Position numbers and translations under genes: made by a program
The notes under the pieces: model-generated
Database searches by the model: none
The model's input: only the letters and a program-made list of their open reading frames with translations
Told to the model about the DNA's origin: nothing
Shown here: positions 1-10,015 of the stretch, piece by piece
Layout: the number at the start of each line of letters is the position of its first letter
Numbering within the stretch: position 1 is the first letter of the stretch
Origin: Theropithecus gelada
Taxonomy: Eukaryota > Chordata > Mammalia > Primates > Cercopithecidae
Assembly: GCF_003255815.1 (NCBI RefSeq)
Contig: NC_037670.1
Location: 68,629,415-68,693,414 of the forward strand
Direction: 5' to 3'
DNA: 64,000 nucleotides

Positions 1-33
1 TGGGATTACAGGCATGAGCCACCGCACCCGGCC
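1..33 (-). mobile_element. Alu 5' end, cut by window edge
   Basis: The first 33 bases are the reverse complement of an Alu 5' end (promoter-proximal left arm). The rest of the element lies outside the window. It abuts antisense L1 sequence directly, so it is another insertion into the same old L1. Confidence 0.9.
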
Positions 34-520
34 AGTATTTTTTATTTTGACTGTTCTAACAGGTGTGTGGTGATATCTTATTGTGTGATTTAATTTGCAT
101 TTTTCCAGTGGCTAATGATGTTGAGCATCTTGTCATGTGCTTTTTGCCATATGTATATTTTCCTTGGTGAAATGTTGTGTCAAGTCTTTTGCCCATTAAA
201 TGTCAAGTTTTGAGCATTCTTTATGTATTCTAGACAAAAGTCCTTTGTTGGATATGTGATTTACAAATATTTTCTCCCGGTCTATAATTAGTTTTTTCAT
301 CCTCTTAATGTAGTCTTTTTCAGAACAATAGTTTTTAATGTTGGTGAGGTCCAGTATATCATATTTTCTTTTTATTCATAAAGCTTTGGTGTTAGGTCTA
401 AAAATATCTTTGATTAGTCCTAGATCTCACAGTTTTCCTCCTATTTTTTCTAGGAGTTTTATAGCTTTTGTTTTACATTAAGTCCATGATCCATTTTGAG
501 TTTTTTTATAAAGTGTGAGG

Positions 521-544
521 TTTATTTATTTATTTATTTATTTG
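521..544. repeat. (TTTA)n microsatellite
   Basis: Six tandem TTTA units inside antisense L1 sequence. Confidence 0.9.
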
Positions 545-640
545 GCTTATGAATGTCCAGTTGTTCCAGGAGCATTTGTTTAAAAAGCTATCTTTTCTCC
601 ACTAAACCACTTTTGCTCCTTCATCAAATATTAATTATTT

Positions 641-648
641 TATTATTT

Positions 649-682
<34 letters not shown>

Positions 683-956
683 AGACGGAGTCTCGCTCTG
701 TCACCCAGGCTGGAGTGCAGTGGCCGGATCTCAGCTCACTGCAAGCTCCGTCTCCCGGGTTTACGCCATTCTCCTGCCTCAGCCTCCGGAGTAGCTGGGA
801 CTACAGGCGCCCGCCACCTCGCCCGGCTAGTTTTTTGTATTTTTTAGTAGAGACGGGGTTTCATCGTGTTAGCCAGGATGGTCTCGATCTCCTGACCTCA
901 TGATCCACCCGCCTCGGCCTCCCAAAGTGCTGGGATTACAGGCTTGAGCCACCATT
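641..956 (-). mobile_element. AluY, Old World monkey AluYR-like
   Basis: Full-length Alu in reverse, led by a long T tract (the poly-A tail). Diagnostic bases differ from human AluY: TGGCCGGATCTCAGC instead of the GCGCGATCTC type, GTTTACGCC instead of GTTCACGCC, CCACCTCGCCCGGCTAG and GGCTTGAGCCACC. From memory these mark the cercopithecid AluYR lineage. The first few bases of the Alu 5' end are missing, and I could not define a clean target-site duplication. Confidence 0.88.
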
Positions 957-1206
957 AAATGTTTATGTGGGTCTATTTCTGGGATCTCTGTTCTATTTCA
1001 TTAATCTATGTGTCTGCTCCTCTACCAATACCACACTGTCTTCATTTCTGTGGCTATATAGTAAGCCTTGACATCATGAATTTTCTTCTTTTTCATACAT
1101 GTTTTGGCTATTCTAGTGTCTTTCCCTTTCCATATAAATTTTAGAGTAAGCTTGTCTATGTCTACAAAAAATCTTCCTGAGATTTGGGTAAGAAATGCAT
1201 TAAACC

Positions 1207-1514
1207 AGCTAGGCATGGTGGCTCATGCCTGTAATCACAGCACTTTGGGAGGCCAAGGCAGGAGGATCATTCTTGACCAGGAGTGTGAGACCATCCTGGG
1301 CAACATGGCGAAACCTTGTCTCTACAAAAAATACAAAAAATTAGGCGGGCATGATGGCAAGAGCCTGTAGTACCAGCTACTCAGGAGGCTGAGGTGGGAG
1401 GATTACTTGACCCCAGAAGGTCAAGGTCACAGTGAGCCATGATTGTGCCACTGCACTCCAGCCTGGGGGTGACAGAATAAGACCCTATCTCAAAAAAAGA
1501 AAAAAAAAAAAAAG
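1207..1514 (+). mobile_element. Alu (J/S class)
   Basis: Dimeric Alu in forward orientation with a terminal A-rich tail, inserted into the old minus-strand L1. Many substitutions suggest an older copy. Confidence 0.93.
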
Positions 1515-2155
1515 ATTTGCATTAAACCTGTAAATCAACTAGGAAGAACTTTCATCTGGAAGATTGAGTCTTCCAGATTGAGTCTTCCAATCTACAACTA
1601 TGGTATATTAGATCTTTTTTGATTTTGTTCATCAGCATTCTATAATATAATTTTATTATGTAGATTCAGTACAGGTTTTGTTAGATTTATAGCTAAATAT
1701 TTCATGTTCTTTGGGTCAATTGTATATGTTTATATATTTTTAATATATATTTCCTCTTGTTCATTGTCAGTTTATAGAAGTGAAATAGACTTGTGTGTTG
1801 ATCTTGTATCCTGTGACCTTACTAAGCTCATTAGCTCTAGTAATTTTTTCTTTTAGTTTCCTCAGGATTTTATTTTCTATGTAATTAATCATGTCACCTG
1901 CAAAGAGAACAGTTTTATGTTTTCCTTTCTACTCTTGATACCGTTTATATATTTTTATTTTCTGATTGCAGGGGCTAGAACTTCCAGTACTATGTTGGAA
2001 AAGAGTGGTCAGAGCAGATTCCCTTCACTTGTTCCAGAACTTAGAGGGAAAGCACTCAGTTTGTCACCATTAGGTACAATGCTTATAGAAGGTTTTTGAT
2101 AGATGCTCTTTGTGACACTGAGGAAATTTATCTCTCTTCCTAGTGTGCTGAGAGT

Positions 2156-2450
2156 TGTTTTTTTGTTTTTTTGTTTTTGTTTTGTTTTGTTTGTTTTGAG
2201 ACGGAGTCTCGTTCTGTAGCCAGGCTGGAGTACAGCGGTGCGATCTTGGCTCACTGCAGCCTCCACCTCCTGGGTTCAAGCAATTCTCTTGCCTCAGCCT
2301 CCCAAGTAGCTGGGACTACAAGCATGTGCCACCACGCCCAGCTAATTTTTGTAGTTTTAGTAGAGATGGTCTCGATCTCGACTTCATGATCCACCCACCT
2401 CAGTCTCCCAAAGTGCTGGGATTACAGGTGTGAGCCACCGTGCCAGGCCC
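2156..2450 (-). mobile_element. Alu (S class)
   Basis: Reverse-orientation Alu beginning with an interrupted T tract and ending in a GAGCCACCGTGCC-type 5' end. It interrupts the antisense L1. Confidence 0.93.
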
Positions 2451-2578
2451 AAGAGTTTTTTTTTTTTTTTTTAATCATAAATAGATGCTGAATTTTGTCA
2501 ACTGTTTGTTCTGGATCAGTTTATATGATCATATGATTTTTTTCTTTCGCCTGTTGATACGGTGGATTACGACTGATG

Positions 2579-2872
2579 GATTTATTTTTTGAGACAGAGT
2601 CTCTCTGTGTCACCCAGGCTGGGGTGCAGTGGTGTGATCTCGGCTGACTGCAACCTTTGCCTCCCAGGTTCAACCGATTCTCCTGCCTCAGCTTCCCGAG
2701 TATCTGGGACTACAGGTGCACCGCCACGCCTGACTAATTTTTTGTATTTTTAGTAGAGATGGGGTTTCACCGTGTTAGCCAGGATGGTCTAGACCTCCTG
2801 ACCTTGTGATCCGACCACCGTGGCCTCCCAAAGTGCTAGGATTACAGGCGTGAGTCACCACGCCTGGCCCAA
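2579..2872 (-). mobile_element. Alu (Sc/Y-like)
   Basis: Reverse-orientation dimeric Alu with a short T tract. GTGTTAGCCAGGATGGTCT places it near the Sc/Y branch. Flanks are antisense L1. Confidence 0.92.
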
Positions 2873-3022
2873 TTTATTTTTAAATAGTGAACTAGCCTTG
2901 CTTACCAAGAAGAAATCCCATTTAGTCTACACATTGTTGTATTCAATGTGTTAGTATTTTGTTGAAGTTTTTTTGTGTGTCAAAGTTCATGAGAGATTGT
3001 GTAATTTCCTTGTTTTATGCTC

Positions 3023-3322
3023 TTTTTTTTTTCTTTTGAGACGAGGTCTCACTTTGTTACCAAGACTGGAGTGCAGTGGTGCAAACATGGCTCATTGCAG
3101 CCTTGACCTCCTGGGCTCAAGTGATCCTCCTGCCTCAGCACCCCCGCAAGTAGCTGGGACTACAGGCACACACCACCACACCTAGCTAATTTTTGTATTT
3201 TTTATAGAGACAGGGTTTCGCCATGTTGCCCAAGCTGGTCTTGAACTCCTGGTCTCAAACAATCTGCCTGCCTCAACCTTCCAAAGTGCCGGGATTATAG
3301 GCATGAGTTACCATGCCCAGCC
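3023..3322 (-). mobile_element. Alu (J-like)
   Basis: Reverse-orientation diverged Alu, T tract at 3023, 5' end at 3322, within antisense L1 ORF2 sequence. Confidence 0.92.
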
Positions 3323-4158
3323 TATGCTATCTTTTTTTTTTTTTTTGGTTTGATTTCAGGGTAATCCTGGCCTCATCTGTTCTAATAGCCCCTGTTTCAC
3401 TCCTGATATTGGTAATTTGTGTCTTCTCTCTTTTTATCTTTATCAGTCTTGCTCTAGGTTTATAAATTTTGTTGATTTTTTGAAGACTTCGGTTTTCTTT
3501 GTTTTATTAATTTTCCTTATAGTTTTCCTGTTTTCAATTTCATTGATTTCTGCTCTTATTATTTGTAGTTCCTTCTTTCTGTTTGCTTGGGGTTTATTTT
3601 GTTCTTCTTTTTCTAGTTTTTTGAGGCAGCAACTGAGATTATTGATTTGAGACATTTCTTCTTTTCTAATGAAGTGCAGTGCTATGAATTTCCCTCTCAA
3701 CACTGTTTTAACTGCATAAAACAAATTTTGATTTTTTCCATTGATCACTAAGTATCTTTTAATTTTCTTTGGGATTATCTCTTTGACCCATGGATTGATT
3801 ATCAGAAGTGTATTTTTAATTTCCAAGCAAGTGTTTGGAGGTTTTTCTGTTGTTTTCTCTTATTGATGTCTATTTTAATTCTATTATTGCCAGAGTGCAT
3901 ACTCTATGTGATTTCAGTTCTTTAAATTTAAGGTTTGTTTTATGACCCAGGATATGGTCTATCTTAGTGAGTGTCAAGGGACACTTAAAAAGAATGTGTA
4001 TTCATCTCTTGTTAGGTAGAGGAAGTGTTCTATAAATATTAATTAGATCCTGTTGGTTAATGATGTTGTTTAGTTCTTCTATATCCTTGTTCATTCTTTA
4101 TTTATTAGTTTTATCAACTGCTGAGAGTGGGGTTCTTGAAGTCCCCAACTATAATTGT

Positions 4159-4539
4159 TGTTATGGTTTGCATGTTTGTGTCCCCTCCAAAATTTATGTT
4201 GGAGCTTAAACCCCAATGTGATAATATTAAGAAGAAGAGCCTTTGGGAGGTGATTGCATCATGAGGGCAAATCCCTCATGAATGGAATTAGCAACTTTAT
4301 AAAAGGGCCAGAGGAAACTAGATAGGCCCTTTTTGTCCTACTGCCCTTTGCCATGTGAGAACACAGCATTTGCCCCTTCTGCCATGTGAGAATGCAAAAA
4401 GAAACCCCTCACCAGACACCTGATGCCAGTGCTTGGATCTTGGGCTTCCCAGCCTTTAGAACTGTAATAAATAAATTTCTTTTGTTTATAAATTACCCAG
4501 AATGAGTTTTTATTATACCAGCACAAATGGACTAAGACA
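4159..4539 (+). mobile_element. MLT1A-type MaLR solo LTR
   Basis: About 380 bp matching the MLT1A plan: TGTTATGG start, a CCCCAATGTGATA block, TTTGGGAGGTGATT, TATAAAAGGGCC, an AATAAATAAATTT polyadenylation region and a GGACTAAGACA end. It is flanked by a perfect 5-bp duplication, ATTGT (4154-4158 and 4540-4544). No internal retroviral-like sequence is present, so it is a solo LTR inserted in the old L1. Confidence 0.88.
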
Positions 4540-5204
4540 ATTGTGGAGTTGCTTATTTCTCCTTTCAGCTATACCAGTTTCAATTTATGTATTTTGAAGC
4601 TCTATTATTTGGTGCATATACATTTAGTATTGCTATACCTTCTTGGTGGATTGATCTTGTTATCATTAAATAACATCTGTTTACCCGATAGCCAAGATGG
4701 CTGACTAGAAGCAGCTAGTGTGTGTTGCTCTTATGGAGAGGAATGGAAGGGGCAAGTAAATACAACACCTTCAACTGAAACATCCAGGTACATGCATTGG
4801 GACTAATCAAGGAAACCACTCAACCAATGGAGAATGGAGAAAAGCAATGCAGGATAATGGCCCACTGGGGAGTGACATGGAGTTGGGGGAACCTCCCCAA
4901 CCTAGGGAAGCAGTTAGTGAATATGCAACCCTGGGAACCCACACTTCTCCCATGGATCTTTCCAACCCTGGAGTCAGGAGATCCCCTCATGAACTCACTC
5001 CACCAGGGCCTTCAGTCTGACACACAGAGCTACATGGAATCTCAGCAGAGCAGCCACTCAGGCACATGCAGAGACCCTGGGAACCTTAGATATCTGGATT
5101 CTCTGGGCTCCCCAGCAAAAGCAGCTGCAATTCCAGCAAAATGGGAGGTTAGACTCCCATACATATCCCTAGGAAAGGGTCTAAATCCAGGGAGCTGAGC
5201 AATG

Positions 5205-6010
5205 ACAGTCTGTCTTTGCTGTTTGGCCAACTTAGCCATTCTAGCCTTCAGACTTTGGAGGGTCCAAGGCAACTGTGGGCTAAAGCAGATCCCCAGCACA
5301 GCACAGTGGCTCTATGAAAACATGCCAGACTGCTTTTTTAAAACAGGTCCCTGATCCCATCCTCACTGGAGTCTCCAGCTCCCATCCTCACTGGGGTCTC
5401 CAGCTATCCTCACCAGTGTCCCTTGGCTATCAGAGGTTTCCAACCTCCCTGAGATGGAGCTCCCAGAGGGAGGGGCAGGCCTCCATCTTTGCTGTTTGGG
5501 TGACTTAGCCATTCTGCCCTTTGGGCTTTGGAGAGTGCAAGGTGACTGGGGGCTGAAGTGGATTCCCAGCACAGCACAGCTGCTCTATGAAGACATGGCC
5601 AGACTGCTTTTTAAAGCTGGTCTTTGATCCCATTCCTCCTCACTGGGTGGGTTTCCCAACCAGGGTCTCCAGCCACCTCCAACAGGTGTGTTTGGGCTGA
5701 CAAGTCCGTACCTGTCTGAAACAGAGCTTCCAGAAGGAGGGGCAGGCTGCCATCTTTGCTGTTTCACAGCCTTCACTGTTGATACTAGAAAATCTGAGGT
5801 ACCTAGGGACTGGAGCAGACCTCCAGTGTATTGCTTTTCCTATGGAAAAGTGGCCAGACTGTTACGTGGATGCTTGTTCCCACAGCTCCTCACTGGGCAG
5901 GTCCTCAAGGCCTGGGCCTCTAGCCACCCCTTGCTGGGGCTATCAAATCAGTGGAAGCTCTGCAATTTCCTAGACAGAGGCCCCGGGGCAACTGAAAGCC
6001 TCTCTGCCAC
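5205..6010 (+). repeat. Tandem ~270-bp units in L1 5' UTR
   Basis: Three related blocks follow one another. The word TCTTTGCT recurs at 5213, 5486 and 5753 (spacings 273 and 267). After it come a TTAGCCATTCT block, CCCAGCACAGCACAG (copies 1 and 2 only), a GCCAGACTG block and a CTCCTCACTGG block. The third unit is the most diverged. The layout resembles promoter monomers, but that function is inference. Confidence 0.7.
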
Positions 6011-6858
6011 TGCCTCTGTAGTGGAACTGCCCTTGCCACCCCCAAACTAACTAAAGAGTAAAGACCATAAGTGCTTTATCCACACCTCTAACAAGGTACA
6101 GTTGACCCAAGGAGAAGAGGCCAGTCTGTCTCTCATGGGTTCCACCTCCCCACCTCCACTCATCACCAGACAGGGAACCCCCAACTTGGGACCATAGCAC
6201 AGACCCTCCATACTGGGATGATTGCACTGAGTGACTGCTGACCTGCATCTCTCTGGGGTGGAGTCCCCAGGAAACAAGCAAAAGACCCTTGGCCACAACC
6301 ACTACTAAGATCCCTTCCTCTGCTGCCTCCAAGTAGGGGGAAGAACATAAATGCTGAGATTGCCCCAGAGCTGCAGCAGGCAGCCCAGGAGTGCCAAGCC
6401 ATGATCCAGCACTCAGAGGGGAGAGGAACCCATGCTTTCAGAGCATTGAAACTATGAGGAAACAGGGGAGCCACACAACCCAGCAAGTGTCTACCAACTG
6501 AGCAGTACACCTAAGCACCATCTACTGGATCACACCAAAGCTTCAACACCAAAATACCTCACTAACATACCTCCTGTGAAACCAAGAACAAGAAGTCAGC
6601 TTCAAATAACGACCCTGCACAAAGCCTCGGCCCTGTGAAAATATCCAGAAAAGAAGTCTATTGACTACTCAATCTACACTACAGCTAAAAGAACACCCAC
6701 ACATAGAGATGAGAAAGAACCAATGCAAGAACTGTGGCAACTCAAATGGCCAGAGTGTCATATGTCCTCCAAACAACTGCACCAGGTCTTCAACATGAGT
6801 TCTTAGCCAGGCTGAGCTGGCTGAAATGGCAGAAATATAGTTCAGAATATGGCTAGGA

Positions 6859-7590
6859 ATGAAGATCATTGAGATTCAAGAGAACGGCAAAACCCAATCC
6901 AAGGAAACTAAGAATCACAATAAAATGATACAGGAGCTGAAGGATGAAATAGATAGGAATGTAACGCATGACAGAACTGAAAAAACACAAGAATTTCGCA
7001 ACGCAACCACAAGTATTAACAGCAGAATAGACCAAACTGAAGAAAGAATCTCAGAACTCAAAGAATAGCTGTCTGAAATAAGATAGACAAAAATAAACAG
7101 GAATGAAGGGGAATGAACAAAACCTCCAAAAAGCATGGGATTATGTAAAGAGGCCAAATCTATGAATCATTGGCATCCTTGAAAGGGAGGAGGAGAAAGC
7201 AAACAACTTGGAAAACATATTTCAAGATATCACCCATGACAATGTCCCCAACCTTGATTGAGATGTCAACAGTCAAATTCAGGAAATACAGGAAACTTGC
7301 AAGATTCTACACAAGAACATCATGCCAAGACACATAATCATCAGATTTTCCAAGGTCAAAATGAAAGAATGCTGAGGGCAGCTAGAGAGAAGGGGCAGGT
7401 CACCCACAAAGGGAACCCCATCAGGCTAACAGTGGACCTCTTAGCTGAATCCCTACAAGCCAGAAAAGATTGGGGGCCTATATTCAACATTCTTAAAGAA
7501 AAACATCTTCAACCAAGAATTTCATATCCAGCCAAACTAAACTTCCTAAGCAAAGGAGAAATAAGATTCTTTCAGATAAGCAAATGTTGA
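6859..7590 (+). pseudogene. L1 ORF1 remnant
   Basis: An opening frame at 6859-7068 gives a coiled-coil-like N-terminal part rich in Glu, Lys and Gln, with a DQTEERISELKE motif typical of ORF1p. It stops at 7068. The C-terminal RNA-binding part is visible at 7258-7590 in another frame, with MLRAAREKGQVTHKG, WGPIFNILKEK and QPRISYPAKL. The frame breaks mean no intact RNA-binding chaperone can be made. Confidence 0.88.
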
Positions 7591-8307
7591 AGGGATTAAT
7601 TACCAGCAGACCTTCCTTATAAGAGAACTTGAAAGGAGCACCATATATAGAATGGAAAGACCACTACCAGCCAATACAAAAACACACTTAAATACACAGA
7701 CCAGTGACAGTATAAAGCAACCACACAAACAAGCCAGCATAACAGCCAGCTAATAACACAATGACAGGATCAAATCCACACATATCAATACCAACCTTAA
7801 ATGTAAATGGACTAAATGTCCCACTTCTCTTAAAAGGTACAGAGTGGCAAGCTGGATAAAAAAGCAAGACCCAATGGAATGCTGTCTTCAAGAGGCCTAT
7901 ACCACACGTAATGACTCCCATAGGCTCAAAATAAAGGGATGGAGTAAATTCTACCAAGCACATAGAAAACAGAAAAAAGCAGGGGTTGCAATCCTAATTT
8001 CAGACAAAACAGACTAAACCAACAAAGATCAAAAAAGACAAAGAAGGGCATTACATAATGATAAAGGGTTCAATTAACTAAGAAGACGTAACTATCCTAA
8101 ATGTATATGCACCCAACATAGGAGCACATAGATTCATGAAGCAATTTCTTAAGACCTCCAGAGACATAGACTCCCACACAATAATAGTGGGAGACTTCAA
8201 CACTCCACTGACAGTATTAGACACATCATCGAAGCAGAAAATTAACAAAGATATTCAGGACGTAAACTTAACATTGGACCAAATGGATCTGATAGACTTC
8301 TGCAGAA

Positions 8308-8311
<4 letters not shown>

Positions 8312-8342
<31 letters not shown>

Positions 8343-8355
8343 ACACCACACCACA
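8312..8355. repeat. (CA)n microsatellite
   Basis: About 15 CA units followed by CCACA repeats, at the junction between L1 ORF2 and an inserted Alu. It probably grew from an A/C-rich L1 segment. Confidence 0.92.
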
Positions 8356-8360
8356 ACAGG

Positions 8361-8659
8361 GCCAAGTGTGGTGGCTCACGCCTGTAATCCCAGCACTTTG
8401 GGAGGCCAAGGTGGGTGGATCACGAGGTCAGGAGTTCAAGACTGGCCTGGCCGAGATGATGAAACCCAGTCTCTACTAAAAATACAAAAATTAGCCGGGC
8501 GTGGTGGCAGGTGCCTGTAATCTCAGCTACTTGGGAGGCTGAGGCAGAGAATTGCTTGAACCCGGGAGGTGGAGGTTGCAGTGAGCCGAGATCACACCAC
8601 TGCACTCCAGCCTGGCGACAGAGCAAGACTCCATCTCAAAAAACAAAACAAAACACACA
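8361..8659 (+). mobile_element. Alu (S class)
   Basis: Forward dimeric Alu with an A-rich tail. CACAACAGG flanks it on both sides (8352-8360 and 8660-8668) and is a likely target duplication. Inserted in L1 ORF2. Confidence 0.93.
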
Positions 8660-9715
8660 CACAACAGGATAGATATTCTCATTTCTACATGACACATACT
8701 CTAAAATTAACCACATAATTGGACATAAAACAATCCTCAGCAAATGCAAAATAACTGAAATCATACCAAACACACCCTCAGACTACAGCACAATAAAAAT
8801 AGAAGTCAAGACTAAGAAAATATCTCAAAACCATGCAATTACATGATTACATGGAAATTAAACAATATGCTCCTGAATGACTCCTGAAACTAATGAGAAC
8901 CAAGATACAACATACCAGAATCTCTGGGACACAGCTAAGGCAGTATTAAGAGGGAAATTTGTAGCACTAAATGCCTGCATCCAAAAGTTAGAAAGATCTC
9001 AAATCTCAGATTAACAACCTAATATCACAACTGAAAGAAGTAGAGAAGCAAAAACAAATCAACCCCAAAGCTAGCAGAAGACAAGAAATAACCAAAATCA
9101 GAGCTGAGCTGAAGAAAATTGGGATATGAAAGCCATTCAAAAAAATCAAAGAATCCAGGAGTTGGTTTTTTCAAAAAATTAATAAGATAGGCCACTGCTA
9201 GACTAATAAAGAAGAAAAGAAAAGAGAGCAGATCCAAATAAACACAACTAGAAATGATGAAGGGGATGTTACCACTGACCCTACAGAAATAAAAACCTTC
9301 AGAAACTACTAGGAACACCTCTATGCACACAAACCAGAAAATCTAGAAGAGATGAATAAATTCCTAGACTCATACACCCTCCCAAGACTGAACCAGGAAG
9401 AAGTTGATTCCCTGAACAGACCAATAACAAACTCTGAAATTGAATCAGTAATAAATAGCCTACTAACTAAAAAAATCCCAGGACCAGATGAATTCACAGC
9501 TGAATTCTACCAGATGTATAAAGAAGAGCTGGTACCACTCCTACTGATACTATTCCAAAAAATTGAGAGGGAGGGACTTCTCCTCAACTCATTCTATAAG
9601 ACCAGCATCATCCTGATACCAAAACCTGGTAGAGACACAACAAAAAAAGAAAACTTCAGGCCAATATCCTTGATGAACATTGATGCAAAAATCTTCAACA
9701 AAACACTTGGAAACC

Positions 9716-10015
9716 AGCCAGGCGTGGTGCCTCATGCCTATAATCCCAGCACTTTGGAAGGCCAAGGTGGTCGGATCACCTGAGGTCAGGAGTTTCAGAC
9801 CAGCCTGGCCAACATGGCGAAACCCCATCTCTACTAAAAATACAAAAATTAGCCGGGCGTGCTGGTGGGTGCGTGTAATCCCAGCTACTCGGGAGGCTGA
9901 GGCAGGAGAATCACTTCAATTCAGGAAGCGGAGGTTGCAGTGAGGCAAGATCGCACCACTGACTCCAGCCTGGGCAACAGAGTAAGATGCCACCTCCAAA
10001 ACAAAACAAAACAAA
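9716..10015 (+). mobile_element. Alu (S class)
   Basis: Forward dimeric Alu with an AAAAC-type tail. A perfect 15-bp duplication, AAAACACTTGGAAAC, sits at 9700-9714 and 10016-10030. It splits the reverse transcriptase part of L1 ORF2. Confidence 0.95.
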
